Below, piece after piece: positions 1 through 7,181 of a DNA stretch of 23,872 bases. Position numbers and translations under genes: made by a program. Location of the stretch: the NCBI GenBank assembly GCA_964581365.1, contig CAZOOF010000033.1, forward strand, positions 1 to 23,872. The letters run 5' to 3'. How positions within the stretch are numbered: the first letter of the stretch is position 1; the number at the start of each line of letters is the position of its first letter. Under the pieces are notes generated by a model. That model was not told where the DNA came from. It ran no database searches and saw only the letters and a list, made by a program, of their open reading frames with translations. The stretch comes from JAITWN01 sp964581365 (GTDB lineage: Bacteria > Pseudomonadota > Gammaproteobacteria > SZUA-140).

Positions 1-1415
1 CAGGTGTCGAGCACATCGTCGTCCTGGCGCAGAGCGACATCCGGTGCGAGGCCGTGACGGGAGCGCGCCTCTTCCTCGGAGCGGGCGACATAGATGTTGC
101 CGCGCTCGTCGTACCAGGCCGGAATGCGATGCCCCCACCAGATCTGGCGGCTGATGCACCAGTCCTCGATGTTGCGCATCCACTCGAAGTAGGTCTTCGC
201 CCAGTTCTCGGGAACGAAGCGGACCGCGCCGCTTTCAACCGCGGCAATGGCCGGTTCTGCGAGAGGCGCGACGCGCACGTACCACTGGTCGGTAAGATAC
301 GGTTCGACGACGGCATTGGAACGATCGCCGCGTGGGACCATGAGTCGATGCGCTTGGACCTTTTCCAGCAGACCCTGCTGCTGCAGCTCTTCCACGATGC
401 GCTTGCGTGCTTCATAGCGCTCGAGACCGCGGAAGCGCTCGGGAATGAGTTCCAGTCCGTCGTCCTCGGATGCGCCGGGACCGCCGTCGAGGATCCGCGC
501 ATCCGCGGTGAAGATGTTGATCAGGCCGCCGCGAGGTAGCGCCGCGATCTCGCTGTCGTCGCGATGACGCAGCCACACTCCGTAGTCGTTGAAATCATGT
601 GCCGGCGTGATCTTCACGCAGCCGCTGCCGAACTCTGGATCGACGTAGTCATCCGCGATTACCGGGATGCTGCGGCCGGTGAGCGGCAGCTCGAGCCGCT
701 GTCCGATCAGGTGGCGGTAACGCTCGTCGCCGGGGTGCACTGCAACCGCGGCGTCACCGAGCAGCGTTTCGGGACGCGTGGTGGCGACCACTAAGTGGCC
801 GGATCCGTCGCTCAGGGGATAGCGGATATGCCACAGCGAGCCCTCTTCCTCGCTGGAAATTACTTCCAGATCGGAAAGCGCTGTGTGCAGGACCGGATCC
901 CAGTTGACCAGGCGCTTTCCCCGGTAGATCAGTCCTTCCTCATAGAGGCGCACAAAGACTTCACGGACTGCCCGGGAAAGTCCCTCGTCCATGGTGAAGC
1001 GCTCACGCGACCAGTCGAGCGAGGCGCCCAGACGTCGGAGCTGGCGAGTGATGGCGCCCCCCGATTCTTCTTTCCATTGCCAGATCTCGCTGACGAAGGC
1101 CTCGCGTCCCAGCTGGTGACGCGAGATGCCGCGGGCCGCGAGCTGACGCTCCACCACCATCTGGGTCGCGATGCCGGCGTGATCGGTGCCGGCCTGCCAC
1201 AGGGTGTTTCTGCCCGCCATGCGGTGATAGCGGATCAGGGCGTCCATCAGCGTATCTTGGAACGCATGACCCATGTGCAGGGTGCCGGTGACGTTCGGCG
1301 GGGGGATCATGATCGCGTAGGGCTGGCCTTCGCCGGAGGGGCGGAAATGGCCCTGCTGTTCCCAGGTCTGGTACCAGCGACCTTCGATATTGTGGGGTTC
1401 GTAGCTTTTATCCAT
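1..1415 (-). CDS. valS: Valine--tRNA ligase (ValRS), N-terminal half, cut by window edge
   Basis: ValRS charges tRNA-Val with valine in the cytoplasm and edits mischarged threonine. About 471 residues are visible on the minus strand from an ATG at 1413-1415. The start reads MDKSYEPHNIEGRWYQ, and the class I HIGH-type signature lies within PPPNVTGTLHMGH (residues 38-50). WDP and TTRPETLLGD segments of the editing domain follow. The last readable residues, DDDVLDT, begin the conserved DVLDTWFSS motif, so the reading frame is intact up to the edge. The family is usually about 900-950 residues, so roughly half is missing because the window ends. It lies 64 bases downstream of holC in the same direction. 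No clear Shine-Dalgarno sequence is seen before the ATG. Identity is near certain. Confidence 0.96.
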   Translation of the reverse strand, partial: MDKSYEPHNIEGRWYQTWEQQGHFRPSGEGQPYAIMIPPPNVTGTLHMGHAFQDTLMDALIRYHRMAGRNTLWQAGTDHAGIATQMVVERQLAARGISRHQLGREAFVSEIWQWKEESGGAITRQLRRLGASLDWSRERFTMDEGLSRAVREVFVRLYEEGLIYRGKRLVNWDPVLHTALSDLEVISSEEEGSLWHIRYPLSDGSGHLVVATTRPETLLGDAAVAVHPGDERYRHLIGQRLELPLTGRSIPVIADDYVDPEFGSGCVKITPAHDFNDYGVWLRHRDDSEIAALPRGGLINIFTADARILDGGPGASEDDGLELIPERFRGLERYEARKRIVEELQQQGLLEKVQAHRLMVPRGDRSNAVVEPYLTDQWYVRVAPLAEPAIAAVESGAVRFVPENWAKTYFEWMRNIEDWCISRQIWWGHRIPAWYDERGNIYVARSEEEARSRHGLAPDVALRQDDDVLDT

Positions 1416-1479
1416 GTGTGTGCTGCTGCAGTCGGTTCGCTCTGGGCCCATATTGTAGCCCATGCATCGGCCGGCAGCT

Positions 1480-1905
1480 TCAGGCGATGCGGTGGGACTG
1501 CGGGTCCAGACCCAGTTCGCGGTAGCGGCGGAAGCGTTCGCGGCCCAGCCGGCGGCTGTCCTCGCTGGCCGCGACGATTTCGACCACGCGCTCGAACTGG
1601 CGAAAGCATTCGGGCACGGTATCGGTAAGATTGATCAACACGTCCGCGGGCGGCGGTGGCTGGTCGGTGGTGCCGATGAGCACTGGGGAGTCCTCGGAGG
1701 CGATGCCAGCGTCGAGCAGCGCATGGGGGACGAAGCTGCCATCGCGGAAGGTCCACAGCAGCTCGTCGATCCGGGTAGCCTGCGCCCGATCAGGCGCAAG
1801 AATGAACACCCGCAGGCCTCCCTTGTAGGCCTTTTCGGCAATGCGGCAGGACAGCGCCGCGCGTTCGCTGTCGGTGTCTTCGAGGATGTAGAAGTCTACG
1901 CGCAT
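1480..1905 (-). CDS. holC: DNA polymerase III chi subunit
   Basis: Chi is part of the DNA polymerase III clamp-loader assembly; it pairs with psi and contacts single-strand binding protein at the replication fork. The 141-residue protein begins MRVDFYILED and shows the family pattern: a central RIDELLWTF segment, FVPHALLD, then DVLINLTD and a RERFRRYRELGLD tail. E. coli chi is 147 residues. The frame extends upstream to a GTG at 1951-1953, but the 16 extra residues are low-complexity and MRVDFYIL matches the usual chi start, so the ATG at 1903-1905 is preferred. Neither start has a strong ribosome binding site. It sits between pepA and valS, the classical gammaproteobacterial order, probably in one operon. 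Confidence 0.9.
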   Translation of the reverse strand: MRVDFYILEDTDSERAALSCRIAEKAYKGGLRVFILAPDRAQATRIDELLWTFRDGSFVPHALLDAGIASEDSPVLIGTTDQPPPPADVLINLTDTVPECFRQFERVVEIVAASEDSRRLGRERFRRYRELGLDPQSHRIA

Positions 1906-1993
1906 GGGCGGAGTCGATGAGCGGGACTCGCCCCTGCCGTGCTTTGCATCCACGGCAGGAGGCGGATCATTGCCCGGCGAGTTCTGGACTGCT

Positions 1994-3487
1994 TCAGCGC
2001 TTCTTCCTGCGGTTCATCAGGAACTCCACCAGCAGAGGCACCGGTCGCCCGGTTGCTCCTTTATCGTTGCCGGAGCGCCAGGCGACGCCGGCGATGTCGA
2101 GATGAGCCCAGTGATATTTTTCCGCGAAGCGAGCGAGGAAGCATGCCGCGGTGATGGTGCCGGCCTCGCGTCCGCCGACGTTCGACATGTCGGCGAAGTT
2201 GCTCTTCAGCTGCTCCTGATATTCATCCCAAAGCGGCAGCTCCCAGGCGCGATCGCCCGTGTCCGTTCCTGCCTGACGCAGTTCGCTCACCAGCTCTTCA
2301 TCGTTGCCGAGCAGGCCGGCGGCGTGCTTGCCGAGGGCGATCACGCAGGCTCCGGTCAGCGTGGCGATGTCTACCACCGCTGCGGGTTTGAAGCGCTCGC
2401 TGTAGGTCAGCGCATCGCACAGGATCAGGCGCCCTTCGGCATCGGTATTGAGGATTTCCACCGTCTTGCCGGAGAGGGTTGTGACCACATCGCCGGGCTT
2501 GGTGGCATTGCCGTCCGGCAGGTTCTCGCAGGCCGGTATCACGCCGACGACATTGATCGGCAGCTTCAGCTGCGCGATGGCGGCAATCGCGCCGAGGACG
2601 GAGGCCGCTCCGCACATGTCGTACTTCATCTCGTCCATCGCCGCAGCGGGTTTGATCGAGATGCCGCCGGAGTCGAACGTGATGCCCTTGCCGACCAGAA
2701 CCACCGGCGGAGAGTTACGGGAGCCGCCGTTCCAGCTCAGCTCGATGAGCTGCGGCGGCTGGCGGCTGCCGCGAGCGACGGCGAGCAAGGCTCCCATCTT
2801 GAGGCGCGCCATGTCCTTTTCCTGCAACACCTTCACTTTCAGGCGCTCATCTGAGGCGGCAAGGCGGCGGGCCTCGTCGGCGAGATAGGAAGGGGTGCAG
2901 ACGTTGGGCGGCAGATTGCCCAGGTTCTTGGCCAGCTCTACGCCCGTAGCCACCGCCTTGGCGATGCGGACTGCTTCGCGCGCGGGGCGCAGGTCTGTGG
3001 CATCGTTGACGTTGATGTGCAGATGGGTCAGCCGGACACGGGGCTCTTTCTCCTTCGGTCCACGCTCGAAGCGATAGAGCGCATCGGCCGTGATCTCGGC
3101 GATCTGGCGCACTTTCCAGGCGATGTCGCGGCCACGCACCGGCACTTCGGCGAGGCAGCACAACGCATTCCGGATCGCCGCCCCGCGCAGCGCCGAGGCC
3201 ATGCCGCGCACGACCTTGCGGAACGCGGCATCGCTGAGTTCCTTGTCTTCGCCGCAGTCGACGAGCAGGACACGCTCGCATGCCACGCCGTCGATGTGAT
3301 AGATCCATAGCGTGTTGCCTGCGCCGGGCTTCATGTCGCCGCGCTTCAAAACGTTTACAATGGTGCCGCCCGCGGCCTTGTCGAGGGCGGCGGCGGACTC
3401 GCCTGGACGGCGCGCGCCGCTGACTGCCACGACGATACAGGCGGATCGTTGCCCGGCGACAGGGGCGTTCTTGACGGTGAATTCCAT
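1994..3487 (-). CDS. pepA: Leucyl aminopeptidase (M17 family)
   Basis: This is a cytosolic two-metal aminopeptidase that removes N-terminal residues during peptide turnover; in E. coli PepA also binds DNA in Xer recombination and carAB control. The 497-residue protein has an N-terminal macro-like domain (about 1-160) and the C-terminal catalytic domain. The metal and catalytic residues are all visible: K267 and D272 in VGKGITFDSGG, K279 in SIKP, D290 in MKYDMCGA, and D349, E351 and R353 in the signature NTDAEGRL. The ATG at 3485-3487 is preceded by GGAG with 5 bases of spacing. The gene leads a pepA-holC-valS run and is divergent from lptF, with 126 bases between the two starts. Whether the DNA-binding role is kept cannot be judged from the sequence. 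Confidence 0.97.
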   Translation of the reverse strand: MEFTVKNAPVAGQRSACIVVAVSGARRPGESAAALDKAAGGTIVNVLKRGDMKPGAGNTLWIYHIDGVACERVLLVDCGEDKELSDAAFRKVVRGMASALRGAAIRNALCCLAEVPVRGRDIAWKVRQIAEITADALYRFERGPKEKEPRVRLTHLHINVNDATDLRPAREAVRIAKAVATGVELAKNLGNLPPNVCTPSYLADEARRLAASDERLKVKVLQEKDMARLKMGALLAVARGSRQPPQLIELSWNGGSRNSPPVVLVGKGITFDSGGISIKPAAAMDEMKYDMCGAASVLGAIAAIAQLKLPINVVGVIPACENLPDGNATKPGDVVTTLSGKTVEILNTDAEGRLILCDALTYSERFKPAAVVDIATLTGACVIALGKHAAGLLGNDEELVSELRQAGTDTGDRAWELPLWDEYQEQLKSNFADMSNVGGREAGTITAACFLARFAEKYHWAHLDIAGVAWRSGNDKGATGRPVPLLVEFLMNRRKKR

Positions 3488-3613
3488 AGTGGCTCCACGC
3501 GAAAACGAAGGTTCGGGAACGTCGCGACCGCGCTGGCGGTGCGGGACGGATATTCATCGGAAGTGTACCGTAAAGCCCGGACTTTGCCATCCATCGCCGG
3601 AGCGCCGCCGTCC

Positions 3614-4714
3614 GTGATCATCGATCGTTACATCATCCGGGAAATCCTCTTTACCCTGCTGGCGGTGATCGCCATTCTCCTGGTGATTTTCGTCAGCAAC
3701 CGCTTTGTCCGCTACATGGCGGAGCTCAGCGGCGGAGCGGTCGATGGCTCTGTGCTGCTGGCGGTGGTCGGGCTGAAAACGCTCGGCGCCATGGTCATTA
3801 TCCTGCCGCTGGCGCTATTCATGGCGGTGCTGCTCGCCTTCAGTCGCCTGTACAAGGATCTCGAGATGACGGCGCTGATGGCCGCCGGCGTGTCGACGCG
3901 GCGGATCTATCGTCCGGTGCTGCTGCTCGCGGGCGGCATAGCGGCGGTGGTCGCCGCCATTTCGTTCTGGCTTGCGCCCTGGGCCGAGGAGCGCAGCTAT
4001 CAGCTCCGCGATGAACAGCAGGCCCGGGCCGAAATCGCCAGCGCAGCCCCCGGGCGCTTCGTCCGCTTCAGCGGATCTCAGGGTGTCTTCTACTTTCGCA
4101 GTCTGGAGCGCGATGGCGGGGTGATGCGCGAGGTGTTCGTGCGCATGCGCCGGGATGGGGGCGATGAGCTGATATTGTCGGCCGAACGCGCTTCCGCCAG
4201 CGAGGACGCCCAGGGCGAACGCTACATGGTGTTCGAAAACGGCTATCGTTACGAGGGCCGTCCCGGCAGTGCCGAGTTTCGCATCGTCTCCTTCCGCGAG
4301 CACAGCGTACGCATGGAACAGCCGGAGATTCGCCCCTCGCAGCGCAAGCAGAAAGCCCGTCCCACCAGCTCGCTGAATGCCGCGGCTGCTTCCGATGTGG
4401 CGGAGTTGCAGTGGCGCATATCGATGCCGCTGTCGGTGCTGGTGCTGGCGCTGCTCGCGGTGCCGCTCAGCCGGACCAATCCGCGTCAGGGCAAGTACGC
4501 CAAGCTGTTCGTCGCCGTCCTGGTCTATCTGCTCTACAACAATCTGCTGGGCATGGCGAACTCCTGGACCGCGCGAGGCGCTGTCCCGGGCGTGATCGGC
4601 ATGTGGTGGGTCCATCTGCTGATGCTCACCGGAGCCTGGCTGCTGTTCGTGCGGCAATACGGTCTCAGCTGGGTTCTGTCGCAGATGCGGCTGTCGGGGG
4701 GCGCGCGGCCTTGA
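3614..4714 (+). CDS. lptF: LPS export permease LptF
   Basis: LptF forms the inner-membrane permease of the LptB2FGC transporter with LptG and extracts lipopolysaccharide from the inner membrane for delivery to the outer membrane. The chosen start is GTG at 3614 (protein VIIDRYIIREIL), 11 bases after a GGAG. The open frame runs back to 3449 inside the divergent pepA gene, but that part is unlike the family. The resulting 366 residues equal the E. coli length. Hydrophobic helices are seen at about 10-28, 47-76 and 102-120. A periplasmic beta-jellyroll domain follows (about 121-280), then three C-terminal helices. The conserved cytoplasmic loop DLEMTALMAAGVS near residue 85 is the coupling segment that contacts the LptB ATPase. 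The stop codon overlaps the lptG start. Confidence 0.94.
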   Translation: MIIDRYIIREILFTLLAVIAILLVIFVSNRFVRYMAELSGGAVDGSVLLAVVGLKTLGAMVIILPLALFMAVLLAFSRLYKDLEMTALMAAGVSTRRIYRPVLLLAGGIAAVVAAISFWLAPWAEERSYQLRDEQQARAEIASAAPGRFVRFSGSQGVFYFRSLERDGGVMREVFVRMRRDGGDELILSAERASASEDAQGERYMVFENGYRYEGRPGSAEFRIVSFREHSVRMEQPEIRPSQRKQKARPTSSLNAAAASDVAELQWRISMPLSVLVLALLAVPLSRTNPRQGKYAKLFVAVLVYLLYNNLLGMANSWTARGAVPGVIGMWWVHLLMLTGAWLLFVRQYGLSWVLSQMRLSGGARP

Positions 4715-5775
4715 AGCTTCTCGATTCACTCATCGGCAGGACGGTCATCGGGGGCACGCTCCTGGCGCTTTGCGTGCTTCTGGCGCTCTTCGTGTTCATC
4801 GAATTCGTTTCCGAGTTCGACCGCATCGGACAGGGTGAGTACACGGCATGGATGGCCTTCAAGTACGTGTTGTTCAGCGTGCCGCGACTCGCCTACGAGC
4901 TGATGCCGCTGGCGGCGCTGCTCGGCAGCCTCATTGGCCTCGGCCTGCTCGCCAGCAACAATGAGCTCATCGCCATGCGGGCCTGCGGCGTCTCGGTGGG
5001 GCGCATCGCCTGGGCGGCGGTCAAGGCCGGATTGCTGCTGGTGATGTTTGCCGTATGGCTGGGTGAAGGCGTCGTGGCCACGGCGGAGGATTACGCGGCG
5101 AACGCCCGCGCGACAGCGTTGTCGGGATCGAGCGCGTTGCGGACCCAATCCGGCTTCTGGACCCGCGAGGGAGGTGCTTTCGTCAATGTGCGGGCGGTCG
5201 AACCCGGGCCGGTGCTTGCCGGCGTCACCGTCTATGAGTTCGATGGCGATCGCGCGCTGCAGCGCATGACCCGGGCTAAGACCGCGACGCACGAGCAGGA
5301 TCGATGGGTTCTGCACGGAGTCACCAGCACCATCATCGGCGCGGACGGTGTGCAGACGGTCCGTGAGCAGCAGGCCGAGTGGGGGCTGCGGCTGGATCCC
5401 GGCTTGCTGGACCTGGTCGCGGTTCAGCCCGAGAGTCTCTCCATCACCGGGCTGTACCGCTATATGGGGTATCTGCGGGAGAACGCCCTCGAAACCTCCC
5501 GCTACGAGATCGAGTTCTGGACCAAGGTGATGCTGCCGCTGGCGAGCGGCGTGATGGTGTTTGCGGCCTTGCCGTTCGTGTTCGGTCCCTTGCGCTCGGT
5601 GGGCATCGGTCAGCGCATGCTGGTCGGTGTGCTCACCGGACTGGGCTTTTACCTTCTCAACCAGGCGGCGGCCGAAGTCGGTCTCGCCTTCGGCCTCAAT
5701 GCGATGCTGGTTGGCTTTGCGCCGACGCTGATACTTCTGGTGGTCAGCATGGTGCTCATGCGCCGTCTCGTCTGA
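4711..5775 (+). CDS. lptG: LPS export permease LptG
   Basis: LptG is the second permease subunit of the lipopolysaccharide exporter, the partner of LptF. The open frame extends far upstream inside lptF, but the family N-terminus (KLLDSLIGRTVIGGTLL) fixes the start at TTG 4711-4713, which overlaps the lptF stop as TTGA. A G-rich stretch near 4695 could serve as ribosome binding site. The protein is 354 residues (E. coli 360). It has an N-terminal membrane half with the conserved loop NNELIAMRACGVSV, a periplasmic jellyroll domain (about 125-265), and a C-terminal membrane half ending in MVLMRRLV. Overlap implies translational coupling, which would keep the LptF and LptG subunits near 1:1. The rare TTG start may need reinitiation from lptF. 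Confidence 0.94.
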   Translation: MKLLDSLIGRTVIGGTLLALCVLLALFVFIEFVSEFDRIGQGEYTAWMAFKYVLFSVPRLAYELMPLAALLGSLIGLGLLASNNELIAMRACGVSVGRIAWAAVKAGLLLVMFAVWLGEGVVATAEDYAANARATALSGSSALRTQSGFWTREGGAFVNVRAVEPGPVLAGVTVYEFDGDRALQRMTRAKTATHEQDRWVLHGVTSTIIGADGVQTVREQQAEWGLRLDPGLLDLVAVQPESLSITGLYRYMGYLRENALETSRYEIEFWTKVMLPLASGVMVFAALPFVFGPLRSVGIGQRMLVGVLTGLGFYLLNQAAAEVGLAFGLNAMLVGFAPTLILLVVSMVLMRRLV

Positions 5776-5780
5776 ATTCG

Positions 5781-5796
5781 CCGCCGACCGCGGCGG
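5781..5796. terminator. Small GC hairpin after lptG
   Basis: CCGCCG (5781-5786), a four-base loop and CGGCGG (5791-5796) form a 6-bp stem just after the lptG stop codon. No T-run follows on either strand. It could be a weak terminator between lptG and the convergent nudJ unit, or merely GC-rich sequence. Confidence 0.25.
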
Positions 5797-5804
5797 AGCG
5801 CTGA

Positions 5805-5933
5805 TCAGCCGTATCGTGTCCGCTCTGGTTTTTCATCGACCAGGCCATCTGCCTCATAGCCCTGTTCGAGGAGAAGCAGGGCGGCCACGGACGATCCCAC
5901 GCTGCTGGAGCGACCGGCCATGAACGGCTTCAT
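5805..5933 (-). pseudogene. mnmA: Decayed 5' fragment of mnmA (tRNA 2-thiouridylase)
   Basis: An ATG at 5931-5933 overlaps the nudJ stop as ATGA and opens 42 codons. The core reads SSVAALLLLEQGYEADGL, which closely matches the MnmA N-terminus where SGGVDSSVAALLL leads into QGYEVEGLFMKNWE. The ATP-pyrophosphatase P-loop SGGxDS is ruined: the relic reads RSSSVGSS. Soon after GLV the frame departs from the family, but a one-base shift restores MKN, the expected next residues, so a frameshift is visible. The in-frame TGA is at 5805-5807, and the rest of the gene (normally about 360 residues) is gone because the end of lptG lies 30 bases further. nudJ followed by mnmA is a known gammaproteobacterial arrangement, so position and sequence agree. 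A working mnmA is presumably elsewhere in the genome; that is inference. Confidence 0.75.
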
Positions 5934-6379
5934 GGAATTTCCACAGCCACGGACAGGGGGTAGCGGATGCCGGCACGATGGTCGTCGATGCAGCGCAGCA
6001 CCATCGGGCTGCGCAGCTTGAGTGCAGCCACCTCATCACGGGTGTACCAGCGCGCGGCCAGCACGCCTTCGTCCAGCGGGCGATCAGGCTCCGGTTCGGA
6101 ACAGCGGCCGCTGAATGCCACGCGCAGATAGGTCACACTGCTGCCCGGGTTGCGCCAGCGATAGACGCCCAGCAGGGCTTCCGGGGTGAAATGGCATGCG
6201 GTCTCTTCCAGCACCTCACGGGTGACGGCCACCAGGAGAGTTTCGCCGTCCTCGAGGTGTCCGGCGGGCTGGTTGTAGATGATCTCGTCGCCGACGGCTT
6301 CTTCAACGAGAAGGAAGCGACCGTCGCGCTCGATTACCGCGGCCACGGTGACGTTTGGTTTCCAGATGGTTTTGCTCAT
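5930..6379 (-). CDS. nudJ: NUDIX hydrolase, NudJ-type phosphatase
   Basis: In E. coli NudJ hydrolyses nucleoside di- and triphosphates and the thiamin precursor HMP-PP. The 149-residue protein starts MSKTIWKPNVTVAAV, matching the usual FKPHVTVA start. The Nudix box spans about residues 40-62 (GHLEDGETLL then REVLEETA), with the metal-binding glutamates E56, E59 and E60 present; the usual glycine after EET is alanine. The later segments LRSPMVLRCIDDHRAGIRYPL match NudJ rather than other Nudix subfamilies. Its 5' end overlaps the rluE frame by 77 bases and its stop overlaps the mnmA relic. Substrate range cannot be deduced from sequence alone. Confidence 0.88.
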   Translation of the reverse strand: MSKTIWKPNVTVAAVIERDGRFLLVEEAVGDEIIYNQPAGHLEDGETLLVAVTREVLEETACHFTPEALLGVYRWRNPGSSVTYLRVAFSGRCSEPEPDRPLDEGVLAARWYTRDEVAALKLRSPMVLRCIDDHRAGIRYPLSVAVEIP

Positions 6380-6968
6380 GAGGGCGTCGGCGTGTCCTGT
6401 TCCTTGCGGGTAATAATGTATGCCACTCCGTCTCGGGAATTTCGCGCCAGGCTCCTGGTGCCAGGCCGTCCAGGCTCCACGGGCCTACGGCATAGCGCAC
6501 CAGGCGCAAGGTCGGAAATCCCACTGCCGCCGTCATGCGGCGTACTTGTCGGTTTCGCCCTTCGCGCAACTTCAGTTCGATCCACGCGGTGGGGATGTTT
6601 GCCCGAAAACGTATCGGCGGATGCCGCGGCCACAATACCGGTTCCGGTATGCGGCGTGCCTGCGCTGGGAGTGTGAGTCCATCGCGCAGCGCGACACCAG
6701 TGCGCAGCTGCTCGATCGCTGCGTCGGTAGGTTCGCCTTCCACCTGCACCCAATAGGTTTTTTCCAGCTTGTGACGTGGATGGGTCAGGTGCGCCTGTAG
6801 TGCACCCAGGTCCGTGAGCACCACCAGCCCTTCGCTGTCGAAATCGAGCCGTCCGGCCGGGCGCACGTGCGGGATGTCTACATAATCCTTGAGGGTCGGT
6901 CTGCCTTCAGCATCGCTGAACTGCGTGAGCACGCCAAACGGCTTGTTGAGAATGAGCACCCTGGGCAT
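6303..6968 (-). CDS. rluE: 23S rRNA pseudouridine synthase, RluE type
   Basis: RluE converts a uridine of 23S rRNA (position 2457 in E. coli) to pseudouridine. The protein from the ATG at 6966-6968 is 221 residues and starts MPRVLILNKPFGVLTQF. The catalytic aspartate is D42 in AGRLDFDSEGL. Other family segments are HKLEKTYWVQVEGEPT, IPTAWIELKLREGRNRQVRRM and VGFPTLRLVRYAVG. A GTG at 6993-6995 could start the protein nine codons earlier; it has a GGAG about 11 bases upstream, so this end is uncertain. The natural domain ends near APGAWREIP; about 35 arginine-rich residues follow and run 77 bases into nudJ. That tail is unlike the family and suggests a frameshift that removed the original stop. 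Confidence 0.9.
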   Translation of the reverse strand: MPRVLILNKPFGVLTQFSDAEGRPTLKDYVDIPHVRPAGRLDFDSEGLVVLTDLGALQAHLTHPRHKLEKTYWVQVEGEPTDAAIEQLRTGVALRDGLTLPAQARRIPEPVLWPRHPPIRFRANIPTAWIELKLREGRNRQVRRMTAAVGFPTLRLVRYAVGPWSLDGLAPGAWREIPETEWHTLLPARNRTRRRPHEQNHLETKRHRGRGNRARRSLPSR

Positions 6969-7013
6969 ATACCGGTGGAACCGCGCGTTCGACACTCTGT
7001 GTCAGGCTCCGCC

Positions 7014-7043
7014 AGTATAAGGGTTTAACCGAGGGACGGTTAA
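7014..7043 (-). promoter_or_regulatory. Putative rluE promoter with overlapping inverted repeat
   Basis: On the minus strand TATACT (7014-7019) is a good -10 element and TTAACC (7038-7043) a fair -35 element, with 18 bases between them. TTAACCG (7025-7031) and CGGTTAA (7037-7043) form a 7-bp inverted repeat with a 5-base loop that covers the -35 and the spacer, as a repressor site might. The match is by eye only. Confidence 0.4.
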
Positions 7044-7181
7044 TCCGCGGGCAACAACAGGAGCGACGTTTGTCAGTGGCCGCTCGCTGCGGTCTCCGTT
7101 CAAATTGACGATTCACAATGTCCTGCCGCGACGATGGCGCGAGCATGGTCTGTGTGCCTGCAAATCAGATTGCGAGGTTCC

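Noticed and set aside
7105..7133. TTGACG as a promoter for the hemerythrin cluster
   Set aside because: No acceptable -10 element at 16-18 bases downstream.
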